From Pseudomonas grimontii (GTDB lineage Bacteria > Pseudomonadota > Gammaproteobacteria > Pseudomonadales > Pseudomonadaceae): a DNA stretch of 64,000 nt. Below, piece by piece: positions 15,483-24,834 of this stretch. Made by a program: the position numbers and the translations under genes. A model generated the notes under the pieces. That model was given only the letters and a program-made list of their open reading frames with translations. It did not search any database and was not told the DNA's origin. The stretch lies in contig NZ_VFES01000001.1 in NCBI RefSeq assembly GCF_007858185.1, positions 124,001 through 188,000 on the forward strand. The letters are read 5' to 3'. Positions within the stretch are counted from its first letter, which is position 1; every line of letters starts with the position of its first letter.

Positions 15483-17024
15483 ATGAGCCACTTCGATCTC
15501 GGCCGTCGCCGTGTGATGCAAGCCGTCGGCGCCGGTCTGTTGCTGCCGGGCCTGGCCCCGGCGGTGATCGCCTCGGTGAAAGACCGGCCGCAACTCACCG
15601 ACGGCGTGCAGTCCGGCGATGTGCTGGGCGACCGCGCGATGATCTGGAGCCGCAGCGACCGCCCGGCAAAAATGGTGGTGGAATGGGACACCCGCAGCAT
15701 GTTCAGCAACCCGCGTAAATTCGTCTCGCCCCTGGTCGACAGCCGCACCGATTTTACCGCCCGCGTCGAACTCACCGGGCTGCCTGCCGACCAGGCGATT
15801 TTCTACCGCGTGCACTTTGAAGACGCCCAGACTGGTGTCGCCAGCGAGCCGTGGTTCGGTCACCTGCGCAGCGTGCCGCAACAGCGTCGCGATATCCGTT
15901 TTGTGTGGAGTGGCGACACCGTCGGCCAGGGCTTTGGCATCAACCCGGACATTGGCGGCATGCGTATCTATGAAGCCATGCGCCTGCGCCTGCCGGACTT
16001 CTTCATCCACAGCGGCGATACCATCTACGCCGACGGCCCGGTACCCGCGCAATTGCCCACCGAGGGCGGGCGTATCTGGCGCAATATCACCACCGACGCC
16101 AAGAGTAAGGTCGCCGAAACCCTCGACGAATATCGCGGCAACTACCGCTACAACCTGCTGGATGAAAACGTGCGCCGCTTCAATGCCGAAGTGCCGCAGA
16201 TCTGGCAGTGGGACGATCACGAAGTGGTGAATAACTGGTCGCCCGGCAAACAACTCGACGAGCGCTACCAGACCAAGGACATCAACACCTTGGTCGGCCG
16301 CGCACGCCAGGCCTGGCTGGAATATTCACCCATGCGTCGGCAAAGCGCAGACGGCGGCGGACGGATTTATCGCAAGCTCAGCTATGGCCCGCTGCTGGAT
16401 GTATTCGTGCTCGACATGCGCAGTTATCGCGGCCCCAACGATGACAACCTGGGCGGCGAAAAAGCCTTCCTCGGCCGCGAACAGTTGGACTGGCTCAAGC
16501 ACGAACTCAAGGCCTCCCAGGCCCAGTGGAAAGTGATCGCCGCCGACATGCCCATCGGCCTCGGCGTGCCCGACGGCGAAGTCAGCCCCGGCGTGGCGCG
16601 TTGGGAAGCCATCGCCAACAATGACCCCGGCCCGGCGCAAGGCCGCGAGCTGGAAATCGCCGAATTACTGGGCTTTCTGCGCGCGCAGAAGGTGCGCAAC
16701 CATGTGTGGCTGACGGCGGATGTGCATTACTGTGCGGCCCATCACTACCACCCGGATCGCGCGGCGTTCCAGGATTTCGAGCCGTTCTGGGAGTTTGTCG
16801 CCGGGCCTCTGAATGCGGGCAGCTTCGGCCCGAACCCACTGGATAAAACCTTTGGCCCTGAGGTGGTGTTCGAGAAGGCCCCACCGGCGCAGAACACCTC
16901 ACCGTTTGCCGGGTTTCAGTTTTTTGGCGAAGTACAGATTGATGGGCAGACGGCGGAGTTGACCGTTATTTTGCGCGACCTGGATGGGGTCTCGGTATTC
17001 GAACAGAAGCTGCAACCCACCTGA
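15483..17024 (+). CDS. PhoD-type alkaline phosphatase/phosphodiesterase, Tat-exported
   Basis: A 513-residue metallophosphatase of the PhoD family. The N-terminus MSHFDLGRRRVMQAVGAG is a twin-arginine export signal, so the enzyme should fold with its metals before reaching the periplasm. A Fn3-like N-terminal domain is followed by the catalytic domain with metal ligands in FVWSGDT, FIHSGDTIYADG, IWQWDDHEVVNNW and WLTADVHYCAAHHYHP. PhoD enzymes release phosphate from esters and often from phosphodiesters, using calcium and iron. I saw no clear Pho box in the 78-base upstream gap. Confidence 0.88.
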   Translation: MSHFDLGRRRVMQAVGAGLLLPGLAPAVIASVKDRPQLTDGVQSGDVLGDRAMIWSRSDRPAKMVVEWDTRSMFSNPRKFVSPLVDSRTDFTARVELTGLPADQAIFYRVHFEDAQTGVASEPWFGHLRSVPQQRRDIRFVWSGDTVGQGFGINPDIGGMRIYEAMRLRLPDFFIHSGDTIYADGPVPAQLPTEGGRIWRNITTDAKSKVAETLDEYRGNYRYNLLDENVRRFNAEVPQIWQWDDHEVVNNWSPGKQLDERYQTKDINTLVGRARQAWLEYSPMRRQSADGGGRIYRKLSYGPLLDVFVLDMRSYRGPNDDNLGGEKAFLGREQLDWLKHELKASQAQWKVIAADMPIGLGVPDGEVSPGVARWEAIANNDPGPAQGRELEIAELLGFLRAQKVRNHVWLTADVHYCAAHHYHPDRAAFQDFEPFWEFVAGPLNAGSFGPNPLDKTFGPEVVFEKAPPAQNTSPFAGFQFFGEVQIDGQTAELTVILRDLDGVSVFEQKLQPT

Positions 17025-17042
17025 CTTGAAATGCAATCCAAG

Positions 17043-17070
17043 TGTGGGAGGGGGCTTGCCCCCTCCCACA
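17043..17070. terminator. Palindromic GGGAGGGGGC element acting as bidirectional terminator
   Basis: A perfect 12-base stem (TGTGGGAGGGGG with its complement) with a CTTG loop sits between the convergent phoD-like and PepSY-flavoprotein genes. It is a lone copy of the repeat that occurs as inverted pairs elsewhere in the window; the CCCC variant makes a single unit self-complementary. It lacks a T-tract, so the terminator role is inferred from position. Confidence 0.5.
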
Positions 17071-17080
17071 TTGGATCGCC

Positions 17081-19606
17081 TCAGTAGACATCCCGGCGGT
17101 AGCGACCTTGTTCGATCAAGCGCTCCACCGCTTCACTCCCGAGGATGTCGTGCAGCGCCTGGTCTACGCCCGCCGCCATCCCCTGCAAGCTCCCACACAC
17201 ATAAATCGCCGCGCCGTCCGCGAGCCATTTACGCAGTACATCGGCGGATTCGCGCAGGCGATCCTGCACGTAGATTTTCTCCTCCTGATCCCGGGAAAAT
17301 GCCAGGTCCAGCAGCGCCAGATCACCACTGGCCAGCCAGCCTTGCAGTTCTTCCTGGCAGAGGAAGTCGTGGGCGATGTTGCGCTCGCCGAACAGCAGCC
17401 AGTTGCGTTGCTGGCCATCGGCAATGCGTGCCTTGAGCAAGCTGCGCAGGCCGGCCAGGCCGGTGCCATTACCGAGCAGAATCAGCGGTATGGGCGCGTC
17501 CGGCAGGTGGAAGCCACTGTTGCGGCGCAGGCGCAGGCTGATGCTCGAGCCGATGGCCGCGTGTTCTGTGAGCCATCCCGAGCCCAGGCCCAGGCTGCCA
17601 TCCGGATGGCGTTCCTGGCGCACGATCAGTTCCAACACGCCGTCGCTGGCAATCGAGGCGATGGAGTATTCGCGCATGCCCAGGGGCGCGAGCGCATTCA
17701 CCAGCGCTTGGGCATGCAGGCCCACCAGATGTGCGCGGTTGTCCGGCAGTTGGCGGGTCGCCAGGGCTTGGTTGAGGGTATGCGCGAGGCCGTCGACCAG
17801 CACGCCGTCGGCGCCGGTCAGGCCCAGGCCTTCGAGGAAGTGCTCGATGGCCCCGGGACAATTGCGCGGCAGGATTTCCACCAGGTCACCGGCCAGCCAA
17901 CGTTGCGGCGATGGTGAGGTGAGGCCCAGCAGGTAGACGCCCGCGCTGGCGCTGCCAGGGTTCAGCAGGGTGCGCTGGCTCAGTGTCCAGTTTTCATACT
18001 GGGCGGTCGGCCAGGCCGCCGCCGGCGCGTGGCCGGTCAGTTGGCCAAGCTGTTGTTGCCAGTGCAGCAGGGCGTCAGTGTCGCCGCTGTCTACTTCCAC
18101 CGGGGCGAACAGTGGGCTACCGCCTTGGTGGGTCAGCCAGAAATGCAGGCGCCGGGCAAAACCACAGAAGTGTTCGTACTGGCGATCACCCAGGGCCAAG
18201 ATCGAGTAGTTCAGGCCCTTGAGCGACAGGTCCTGGCCGAGCACGCTGCGCTCGAAACCTCGGGCACTGTCGGGCGCCTCGCCGTCGCCGAAGGTGCTGA
18301 CTACGAACAAGGCATTTTCCGACTGGCGCAAATCGTCCTGGCTGACCCTGCCCAAGGGCTGCACCTTCACCGGCAGGCCGGCCGCCTGCAATTGCCCGGC
18401 GGTCTGCCAGGCCAGTTGCTCGGCAAACCCGCTCTGGCTGGCAAAGCCGATCAGCCAGGCCGGGGCATCACTGTGGTTGGTGTACAGGCCTTTACGTGCA
18501 TCGCGCACCTGACGTTTTTTGCGGCGACGGTCCAGGTACAGCAGCCAGCCGGTGATGAAAAACAGCGGCATGAGCAGCGAGCTGACGGTGAGGATAATGC
18601 GCCCCGCCAGGCCGAAATAACTGCCGGTGTGCAGCGCATAGATGCTGGTCAGTAACTGCGACTTAAAGGTTTTGCTGGCGTATTGGTCATGGGATTTGAC
18701 CTCACCGGTGGCCGGGTCCAGGTTGATCTGGTTCAGTGCGCGGTCATGGGATGAGTCTTTCAGCAGGTAATAGACGATGGCGGGTTGCCCGGCGACGGCG
18801 GGCATGCGGATGTTATAGGCACTCAAGCCTGGGCCGGCATTGCTGTAGATGCTGCTCCAGATCGCGTCGTAGTTGGCCACCGGTGCCGGGCCTTCGGGCG
18901 GCGGGCCGCGCTTGCGCATCCGTTCATTTTGCGGCGCGTCGGACAGCAGTTTGGTCAGGCCCTGGCTGTACCAGTCGTAGGACCACGACAGCCCGGTCAG
19001 TGCCGCCAGCAGGTAGGCCAGCAGGCACCAGGTGCCGAACACCGAGTGCAAATCCCAGTTGAAGCTGCGGCCCTTTTTGCGCCAGTCCAGCGTCAGCCAG
19101 GCACGCCAGCTTGCGACCTGGCGCGGCCAGCGCAGGTACAGGCCGGACAGGCAGAAGAACACCAGGATCAACGTACAGGCGCCAGTGATCTGCCGGCCGG
19201 TTTCGCCCATGGCCAGGAAACGGTGCAGTTGCAGGATAAAGCCGAGCACATCCTGGCCGACCGCGTCGCCCATGTAGTCGCCGGTGTAGGGGTCGAAGTA
19301 GCGCATCTGGCCACGGCGCTCACCCGGCGGTGGGGTGAAAAATACACGGGCGGCGTTGCCGCTTTCGCTCTCCACCCACAGCATGGACACGGTCTTGCCT
19401 TCGGTGGCTTCCAGCTTGCGCACCAGTTCGGCGGGCGGCAGCACGCCGGCTTCGCGTTTCTCCACGCTCAATACGTTCGGGTTGAGCGCCTGCAGGATCT
19501 CATCCTGAAACGAGACCGCGGCCCCGGTGATCCCCATCAGGGCCAGCACCAGCCCGGCAGTGATGCCGAAGAACCAGTGCAACTGGAACAGGGTTTTCTT
19601 CAACAC
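17081..19606 (-). CDS. PepSY-domain membrane flavoprotein reductase (sulfite-reductase-flavoprotein-like)
   Basis: An 841-residue fusion. Residues about 1-375 form a PepSY-associated membrane module with helices near 10-32, 130-150, 185-205 and 340-365. A flavodoxin-like FMN domain follows (about 390-530, [29 protein letters not shown]), then FAD-binding (REYSIASI) and NAD(P)-binding ([24 protein letters not shown]) modules ending in an aromatic residue. It should pass electrons from cytosolic NADPH through FAD and FMN across the inner membrane. Related proteins are often linked to reduction of ferric siderophores, but no siderophore gene is adjacent. The GTG at 19606 has GAGG nine bases upstream and is preferred over the ATG at 19651. 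Confidence 0.82.
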   Translation of the reverse strand: MLKKTLFQLHWFFGITAGLVLALMGITGAAVSFQDEILQALNPNVLSVEKREAGVLPPAELVRKLEATEGKTVSMLWVESESGNAARVFFTPPPGERRGQMRYFDPYTGDYMGDAVGQDVLGFILQLHRFLAMGETGRQITGACTLILVFFCLSGLYLRWPRQVASWRAWLTLDWRKKGRSFNWDLHSVFGTWCLLAYLLAALTGLSWSYDWYSQGLTKLLSDAPQNERMRKRGPPPEGPAPVANYDAIWSSIYSNAGPGLSAYNIRMPAVAGQPAIVYYLLKDSSHDRALNQINLDPATGEVKSHDQYASKTFKSQLLTSIYALHTGSYFGLAGRIILTVSSLLMPLFFITGWLLYLDRRRKKRQVRDARKGLYTNHSDAPAWLIGFASQSGFAEQLAWQTAGQLQAAGLPVKVQPLGRVSQDDLRQSENALFVVSTFGDGEAPDSARGFERSVLGQDLSLKGLNYSILALGDRQYEHFCGFARRLHFWLTHQGGSPLFAPVEVDSGDTDALLHWQQQLGQLTGHAPAAAWPTAQYENWTLSQRTLLNPGSASAGVYLLGLTSPSPQRWLAGDLVEILPRNCPGAIEHFLEGLGLTGADGVLVDGLAHTLNQALATRQLPDNRAHLVGLHAQALVNALAPLGMREYSIASIASDGVLELIVRQERHPDGSLGLGSGWLTEHAAIGSSISLRLRRNSGFHLPDAPIPLILLGNGTGLAGLRSLLKARIADGQQRNWLLFGERNIAHDFLCQEELQGWLASGDLALLDLAFSRDQEEKIYVQDRLRESADVLRKWLADGAAIYVCGSLQGMAAGVDQALHDILGSEAVERLIEQGRYRRDVY

Positions 19607-19690
19607 GTCGGACTGCCTCGTCTGTCTGGATGTAAATGCCAAGGCGCGCATTATGCCGTGAGTTATCGAGAAACATTCTTTTTAAACACA

Positions 19691-19720
19691 AAAAAGCCCA
19701 CGACAGGGCGTGGGCTTTTT
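19691..19720 (-). terminator. Rho-independent terminator after speC
   Basis: AAAAAGCCCACG and CGTGGGCTTTTT form a 12-base stem with a six-base loop, with T-tracts in both directions. It lies 28 bases past the speC stop codon, just ahead of the promoter region of the PepSY-flavoprotein gene on the same strand. Confidence 0.85.
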
Positions 19721-19747
19721 CTTGCAGCTTAAGGCTTGGCGATACGG

Positions 19748-20911
19748 TTATACGTAGAACGACTTCAACGGCGGAAAGCCATTGAACTCAATCGCGCTGT
19801 AGCTGGTGGTGTACGCACCGGTCGACAACCAGTACAAACGATCACCGATCGCCAGGTTCAGCGGCAGGCCATACTTGTAGTTTTCGTACATGATGTCGGC
19901 GCTGTCGCAGGTCGGGCCGGCGATGACCACTTCTTCCATCTCGCCTTTCTTCTCGGTCCAGATCGGGAACTTGATCGCTTCGTCCATGGTTTCGATCAGG
20001 CCGGAGAACTTGCCCACATCCGTGTACACCCAACGCTCGACGGCAGTACGGGATTTACGTGCAACCAATACCACTTCACTGACCAGGATACCGGCGTTGG
20101 CGATCAACGAACGGCCCGGCTCCAGGATGATTTCCGGCAGGTCATCGCCGAAGTCTTCCTTGAGGAAACGGATGATCTCTTCGGCGTAGGTTTCCAGGCT
20201 ATTGGTACGGGTGATGTAGTTGGCCGGGAAGCCACCGCCCATGTTGATCAGCTTGAGGTGGATGCCGTCTTCTTCCTTCAGGCGTTCGAAGATCACTTTG
20301 ACCTTGGCGATTGCCGCGTCCCACACGCTGATGTCGCGTTGCTGCGAGCCAACGTGGAACGAAATGCCGTACGGCACCAGGCCCAGGTCACGAGCGAGGA
20401 TCAGCAGGTCCATGGCCATGTCGGTCTGGCATCCGAACTTGCGCGACAAAGGCCAGTCTGCGGTGGTCGAGCCTTCGGTGAGGATACGCACATACACTTT
20501 CGAACCCGGAGCGGCCTTGGCGATGTTGCGCAGGTCGGCTTCGGAGTCGGTGGAGAACAGGCGCACGCCCTTCTCGTAGAAGTAGCGGATGTCCTTGGAT
20601 TTCTTGATGGTGTTGCCGTAGCTGATACGGTCGGCGCTGACGCCGCGGTCCATGACCTTGTCCAGCTCATAGATCGAGGCGATGTCGAAGCTCGAACCCT
20701 TGTCTTTCAACAGGTCGATGATCTCGACGGCAGGGTTGGCCTTGACCGCGTAATACACCTTGGCGAATTCGAAACCAGCGCGCAGGTCATCGTAGGCCTG
20801 GCTGATCATCGCGGTGTCGATCACCACGAACGGGGTTTCTTGCTTGTCGGCGAACGCCTTCATTTTGTCAAAAGTGGCGCGCGCGAAATAATCTTCGACG
20901 TTGATCGACAT
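19748..20911 (-). CDS. speC: Ornithine (lysine) decarboxylase SpeC, fold type III
   Basis: A 387-residue PLP enzyme of the alanine-racemase-fold decarboxylases, which make putrescine from ornithine (some also use lysine to make cadaverine). The PLP lysine is in YYAVKANP near residue 56; FHVGSQQ, the GGGFPA glycine loop, LEPGRSL and the catalytic GPTCDSAD motif are all present. The ATG at 20911 has AGGAG eight bases upstream and gives MSINVEDYF, the usual start. It is much shorter than the ~700-residue E. coli SpeC, as expected for Pseudomonas. A structured leader precedes it (see the separate entries). Confidence 0.95.
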   Translation of the reverse strand: MSINVEDYFARATFDKMKAFADKQETPFVVIDTAMISQAYDDLRAGFEFAKVYYAVKANPAVEIIDLLKDKGSSFDIASIYELDKVMDRGVSADRISYGNTIKKSKDIRYFYEKGVRLFSTDSEADLRNIAKAAPGSKVYVRILTEGSTTADWPLSRKFGCQTDMAMDLLILARDLGLVPYGISFHVGSQQRDISVWDAAIAKVKVIFERLKEEDGIHLKLINMGGGFPANYITRTNSLETYAEEIIRFLKEDFGDDLPEIILEPGRSLIANAGILVSEVVLVARKSRTAVERWVYTDVGKFSGLIETMDEAIKFPIWTEKKGEMEEVVIAGPTCDSADIMYENYKYGLPLNLAIGDRLYWLSTGAYTTSYSAIEFNGFPPLKSFYV

Positions 20912-20942
20912 GCTGGGAACTCCTAAGGGCAAACTAAATTGA

Positions 20943-21098
20943 TCAATGGGTGCAAATGAACGTCCTCCGTATCCCCACTTTGGTTCGCCTACTTCCCAAG
21001 GCATGTCGCCGAAAGCAAAAAGGCCATGGGAACAACCGCTTCCCTTGGCCTTGCTGTCTCGTCGTCAGTACTTGAGCCGGATGGATCGTTTCCAGCAT
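20943..21098 (-). CDS. Candidate 51-codon leader reading frame upstream of speC
   Basis: An ATG at 21098 opens a 51-codon frame that ends 31 bases before speC. The predicted peptide begins MLETIHPAQV and is strikingly basic and Arg-rich (QGKRLFPWPFCFRRH, SRRTKVGIRRTF). It runs through the terminator hairpin at 21020-21054, the geometry expected of a leader-peptide attenuator. No clear ribosome site precedes the ATG, so it may be a chance frame. Confidence 0.25.
   Translation of the reverse strand: MLETIHPAQVLTTRQQGQGKRLFPWPFCFRRHALGSRRTKVGIRRTFICTH
21020..21054 (-). terminator. Intrinsic terminator in the speC leader (possible attenuator)
   Basis: On the reverse strand AAGGCCA-A-GGGAA pairs with TTCCC-A-TGGCCTT around a seven-base loop and is followed by TTTTTGCTTT. 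It lies about 110 bases before speC. It may end read-through from the transporter operon upstream, or it may attenuate speC if the promoter lies upstream of it. Confidence 0.7.
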
Positions 21099-21106
21099 GG
21101 ACGTTC

Positions 21107-21135
21107 GGCGCGAACTTTAGGACGTGAGGGGCTAT
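21107..21135 (-). promoter_or_regulatory. Possible speC promoter upstream of the leader terminator
   Basis: On the reverse strand TTGATC and TAAAGT are separated by 17 bases. If this is the speC promoter, the transcript would include the terminator hairpin and the leader frame. The match to sigma-70 consensus is moderate. Confidence 0.35.
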
Positions 21136-21274
21136 AGATCAACTAAAAATGTCGCGTTTTTGCACGCGTTCGTCGCGGGACCGCGTGCAGCTACTTATGT
21201 AACCGACACGTGTGACGGAATGATGTTCCCCGCTGAGTGGTAATCGAGGCGATTTCCCTGACTCACCGAAGGGG

Positions 21275-21369
21275 AAATGTGGGAGGGGGCTTGCTCCCGA
21301 TAGCGGTGGATCAGTGACAGATGAAGTGACTGACACACCGCCATCGGGAGCAAGCCCCCTCCCACATTT
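21275..21369. repeat. Inverted pair of GGGAGGGGGCTTGC repeats (REPIN-like)
   Basis: Two arms of about 33 bases, beginning AAATGTGGGAGGGGGCTTGC and reading as its near-perfect complement at the far end, flank a variable ~30-base centre. It sits between the transporter ATPase gene and the speC leader and could form a long hairpin. Apart from this pair and the speC leader, the 472-base gap from 20912 to 21383 holds nothing else I can support. Confidence 0.8.
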
Positions 21370-21383
21370 TTTACCGCGTTGTG

Positions 21384-22541
21384 TCAGGCCAGGGCGGTCT
21401 CGGCAGGGGAGACAATACTGGTCTTGCCCCCACGGGACTTACCGGAACTCAGGTACTCGGCAATCGACTCCTGGGTCACTTCACCCAGGAACACCCGCTC
21501 CGCGTCCATTACCGGCAGCCACGAGCGATTGAACTCGTACATGCGCGACAGCAGGATGCGCAAATGCTCGTCGTACGCCGCCGTGGCGTTGAACTCGCGC
21601 AGGTACTGGCCGCAGGTGCCGGCCTGACGGTGCAGGTCGCGACGCCGGACATAACCCAGCGCCTTGTTCTCCGCACAGGTGACCACCACATAGCGGCGGT
21701 CGGTTTCGTCCATCAACTCCAGGGCCTCGGCCACCGGGGTTTCCGGGCTCACCGACGGGGCGTTGTCCGCCGCATCCTCAGCCTTCACCAGCAGCAGGCG
21801 CTTGAGGGTGCTGTCCTGGCCCACGAAGTTGCTGACGAACTCATCGGCCGGATGCGCCAGCAGGGTGTCTGGATGGTCGATCTGCAGCAGCTTGCCGGCG
21901 CGGAAGATGGCGATCTTGTCACCCAGCTTGATGGCTTCGTCGATGTCGTGGCTGACCATGATCACGGTCTTGTTCAACGCGCGCTGCATCTCGAAGAATT
22001 CGTTCTGGATCATCTCGCGGTTGATCGGGTCGACCGCGCCGAACGGCTCATCCATCAGCAGCAGCGGTGCATCGGCCGCCAGTGCGCGGATCACGCCGAT
22101 GCGCTGTTGCTGGCCGCCCGACAGTTCACGCGGGTAGCGATGCAGGTACTGCTTGGGTTCCAGCTTGATCATGCTCATCAACTCACGGGCGCGGTCGTGG
22201 CATTTCTGTTTGTCCCAACCGAGCAGCTTGGGCACGACCACGATGTTTTCCTCGATGGTCATGTTCGGGAACAGGCCGATCTGCTGGATCACGTAGCCGA
22301 TGTTGCGACGCAGGGTCACTTCGTCGAGGTCGGTGGTGTCTTCGCCGTTGATCAGGATCTTGCCCGAGGTCGGCTTGATCAGGCGGTTGATCATTTTCAG
22401 CGTGGTGCTCTTGCCGCAACCCGAAGGGCCGAGGAATACGCAAATCTCGCCTTCGTTGACGGTCAGGCTTACGTCGTTCACGGCCGAAACAGTTTTGCCG
22501 TTGCTTTGAAAAGTCTTGGTCAGGTTTTGAAGTTCGATCAT
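21384..22541 (-). CDS. Opu-type glycine betaine/choline ABC transporter, ATPase with CBS domains
   Basis: A 385-residue ATPase of the OpuCA/ProV type that powers uptake of compatible solutes. Walker A (GPSGCGKST), the Q-loop, the ABC signature (LSGGQQQR) and Walker B (LLLMDEPFG) lie in the first ~240 residues. A C-terminal region of about 110 residues resembles a CBS pair, which in OpuA-type systems senses ionic strength. The ATG at 22541 (MIELQNLTKTF) is chosen because it overlaps the preceding permease stop (ATGA). It is the last of four genes in this transcription unit. Confidence 0.9.
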   Translation of the reverse strand: MIELQNLTKTFQSNGKTVSAVNDVSLTVNEGEICVFLGPSGCGKSTTLKMINRLIKPTSGKILINGEDTTDLDEVTLRRNIGYVIQQIGLFPNMTIEENIVVVPKLLGWDKQKCHDRARELMSMIKLEPKQYLHRYPRELSGGQQQRIGVIRALAADAPLLLMDEPFGAVDPINREMIQNEFFEMQRALNKTVIMVSHDIDEAIKLGDKIAIFRAGKLLQIDHPDTLLAHPADEFVSNFVGQDSTLKRLLLVKAEDAADNAPSVSPETPVAEALELMDETDRRYVVVTCAENKALGYVRRRDLHRQAGTCGQYLREFNATAAYDEHLRILLSRMYEFNRSWLPVMDAERVFLGEVTQESIAEYLSSGKSRGGKTSIVSPAETALA

Positions 22542-23191
22542 TTGAGCAGTCCTTTTGGAGTCAGCGAGCGTTGCAGCCATTGCAGAAGCAGGTCGGCGAA
22601 GATGGCCAGGAGACTGACCAGCACGGCGCCAACGATCAGCATCGACATGTCGCTGCGGCTGATGGAAGCCAGAATAAGTACACCCAGGCCACCGGCACCG
22701 ATGGTAGCGGCGATGGTCATGACGCCGATGTTCATCACCACGGCGGTACGCACACCGGCGAGGATCACCGGCACGGCGATGGGCAGTTCGACCATGCGCA
22801 GGCGCTGGCCGAAGGTCATGCCGATGCCTTTGGCGGCTTCGCGAATACCCGGTTCAACCCCGGTGAGGGCCAGGTAGGTGTTACGCATGATCGGCAGCAG
22901 TGAATAGAGGAACACGGCGGTGATCGCCGGCATCGGCCCCAGGCCCTGGCCGAACTTGGAGTAGAACGGCAGCAGCAGGCCGAACAGCGCGATGGACGGC
23001 ACGGTCAGCAGCACCGTGGCGCTGGCTTGCAAGGGGCCGGCGAGGGTTGGGAAGCGGGTCATCAGCACGCCGAGGGGCACGCCGACGACAATCGCCAGGA
23101 TCACCGCGATACCGACCAGGGTGATGTGCTGCCAGGTCAGGTGCAGGACCTGGGCCCAATCAAGATGGGAAAAGGCGTTCAGGAATTCCAT
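22538..23191 (-). CDS. Opu-type ABC transporter permease
   Basis: A 217-residue inner-membrane permease of the OpuCB/ProW family with about six hydrophobic segments. The cytoplasmic coupling loop carries the EAA-type motif EAAKGIGMTFGQRLRMVELP near residue 137. It overlaps the ATPase gene by four bases and follows the binding protein gene by 12 bases. It should pair with the second permease of this operon to form the channel. Confidence 0.9.
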   Translation of the reverse strand: MEFLNAFSHLDWAQVLHLTWQHITLVGIAVILAIVVGVPLGVLMTRFPTLAGPLQASATVLLTVPSIALFGLLLPFYSKFGQGLGPMPAITAVFLYSLLPIMRNTYLALTGVEPGIREAAKGIGMTFGQRLRMVELPIAVPVILAGVRTAVVMNIGVMTIAATIGAGGLGVLILASISRSDMSMLIVGAVLVSLLAIFADLLLQWLQRSLTPKGLLK

Positions 23192-23203
23192 GTCTTCTCC
23201 TTC

Positions 23204-24097
23204 TTAGTTGATCGGATGTTGGCGCAGGAAATCGGCGGCAACAGCGGATGGGCTTTCATGCTCGACGTCGACCCGTGCATTCAACTCGCGCATGGTTGCG
23301 TCGTTGAACAGTTCGGCCAATGGCTTGAGCTCGGCGGCCAGTTGAGGGTGCTGGTCGAGGTATTGCTGGCGAATCACCGGGGCGGCGGTGTAGTCCGGGA
23401 AGTAGTGCTTGTCGTCTTCCAGCAGCTTCAATTTGAACGCGTTCAGGCGACCATCGGTGGTGTAGACCAGACCGGCAAACACCTGGCCGTTACGCAACGC
23501 GGTGTAGACCAGGCCGGCGTCCATCTGCCGGGTGTTTTTACGCGTCAGGTTCATGTCGTACAGCTTGACCATGCCGCCCATGCCGTCGGAACGGTTGGCG
23601 AACTCGGTGTCCAGGGCCACCAGGCGCGTGCCTTTGGTTTTCTCGGCAAGGGCTTGGGTCAGGTCGCTGATGGTGTTGATCTGCGGGAATTCCTTGGCCA
23701 CGTTTTCCGGCAATGCCAGGGCGTAGGTGTTGCTGAATTTCGACGGCGACAGCCAGGCCAGGCCTTTTTTCGCGTCGAGCTCTTTAACCCGGGCGTAGGA
23801 CTGTTCGCTGTCGAGCTTCTCGTCCACATGGTTGTAGGCCACCAGCGACACGCCGGTGTATTCCCAGATCAGGTCCAGTTGCCCGCTTTCCTGGGCACTG
23901 CGCGCCAGGTTGCTGCCCAGGCCGCCGGTCACGCGGGCGTCGTAGCCCTTGGTGCGCAGGTACTGGGAGGTGATTTCGGCCAGCAGGGTCTGTTCGGTGA
24001 ACACCCTGGCGCCGATGCGGATCACGGGTTTTTCAGCGGCTTGCGCAATACCTGCAAACAGTAGGACGCAGCTCAATATCAGGGTCAGTCTTTTCAT
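23204..24097 (-). CDS. Opu-type ABC transporter periplasmic binding protein
   Basis: A 297-residue exported binding protein of the OpuAC/OsmX family. It starts MKRLTLILSCVLLFAGIAQA, a standard Sec signal with cleavage after AQA, and has no lipobox at the cleavage point. The mature part carries VIRIGARVFTEQTLLAEI and LDLIWEYTGVS, typical for quaternary-amine receptors. The ATG at 24097 has AAGGAAA upstream; the frame stays open for 285 codons further, but the signal peptide fixes the start. The ligand is probably betaine, choline, carnitine or a similar solute. Confidence 0.9.
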   Translation of the reverse strand: MKRLTLILSCVLLFAGIAQAAEKPVIRIGARVFTEQTLLAEITSQYLRTKGYDARVTGGLGSNLARSAQESGQLDLIWEYTGVSLVAYNHVDEKLDSEQSYARVKELDAKKGLAWLSPSKFSNTYALALPENVAKEFPQINTISDLTQALAEKTKGTRLVALDTEFANRSDGMGGMVKLYDMNLTRKNTRQMDAGLVYTALRNGQVFAGLVYTTDGRLNAFKLKLLEDDKHYFPDYTAAPVIRQQYLDQHPQLAAELKPLAELFNDATMRELNARVDVEHESPSAVAADFLRQHPIN

Positions 24098-24117
24098 GTG
24101 ATTTCCTTTGCCAAGCC

Positions 24118-24834
24118 TTAAGACGGACGCAACCCGCGTTCCAGCCAGAGGCGGCTGGCCATGGTCACCAGACCGTCGAGCAGCAACGCCAGCAACGCGG
24201 TGCACGCGGCGCCGAGCAGCAGTTGCGGCTGATTGTTCAGGGCGATGCCGGGGAAAATCAGGCTGCCCAGGCTGTTGGCACCAATCAGAAACGCCAGTGG
24301 TGCGGTACCGACGTTGATCGCCAGGGCCACGCGCACGCCGCCGATGATGATCGGCACGGCGTTGGGCAATTCGACGCGAAACAGCACCTGGCGCGGGGTC
24401 ATGCCGATGCCGGTGGCGGCTTCTTTCAGCGAGCCTTGAACGTTTTTGAGGCCTTCGTAGGTGTTGCGCACGATGGGCAACAAGGAGGCGAGGAACAGCG
24501 CGAAGATGGCCGGGCCACTGCCGATGCCGAGGACGCCGAGGGCGATGGCCAGTACGGCCAGGGGCGGGACGGTGTTGCCGATGTTGAAGATCTGCATGAA
24601 GCGTTCTGCACGCCCGACCATGTTCGGTCGGCTGAGCAGGATACCGGCGGGGATGCCCACAATCAGGGCCGCCAGCATGGAGACTAGAACAAGGATCAAA
24701 TGAGCTTGCAGGTAAAACAACAAATCGTCGCGGTACAGTTCGATCGTGTTGATGCCGATCCAGTGGACCAGCAGGGCCAGGAGAGCGACGACAACCACTC
24801 CTCCTATCAGCCCTTTGCCATAGCGAATAGCCAC
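24118..24834 (-). CDS. Opu-type ABC transporter permease (first gene of operon)
   Basis: A 238-residue permease with about six membrane segments and an EAA loop (EAATGIGMTPRQVLFRVELP). The GTG at 24834 is chosen because AAGGAG lies seven bases upstream; the longer frame starting at 24870 has no such site. It is the first gene of the reverse-strand operon permease, binding protein, permease, ATPase. That order, and its place between speC and prfC, match the P. putida locus as I recall it. Confidence 0.88.
   Translation of the reverse strand: MAIRYGKGLIGGVVVVALLALLVHWIGINTIELYRDDLLFYLQAHLILVLVSMLAALIVGIPAGILLSRPNMVGRAERFMQIFNIGNTVPPLAVLAIALGVLGIGSGPAIFALFLASLLPIVRNTYEGLKNVQGSLKEAATGIGMTPRQVLFRVELPNAVPIIIGGVRVALAINVGTAPLAFLIGANSLGSLIFPGIALNNQPQLLLGAACTALLALLLDGLVTMASRLWLERGLRPS

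Noticed and set aside
19640..19690. Fur-box-like AAAAGAATGTTTCTCGATAA upstream of the PepSY-flavoprotein gene
   Set aside because: Too few matches to GATAATGATAATCATTATC in register; not reported as a site.
21139..21336. 65-codon reverse frame in the speC-Opu gap
   Set aside because: Its codons run through the repeat pair and give a low-complexity Ser/Pro product; no ribosome site.
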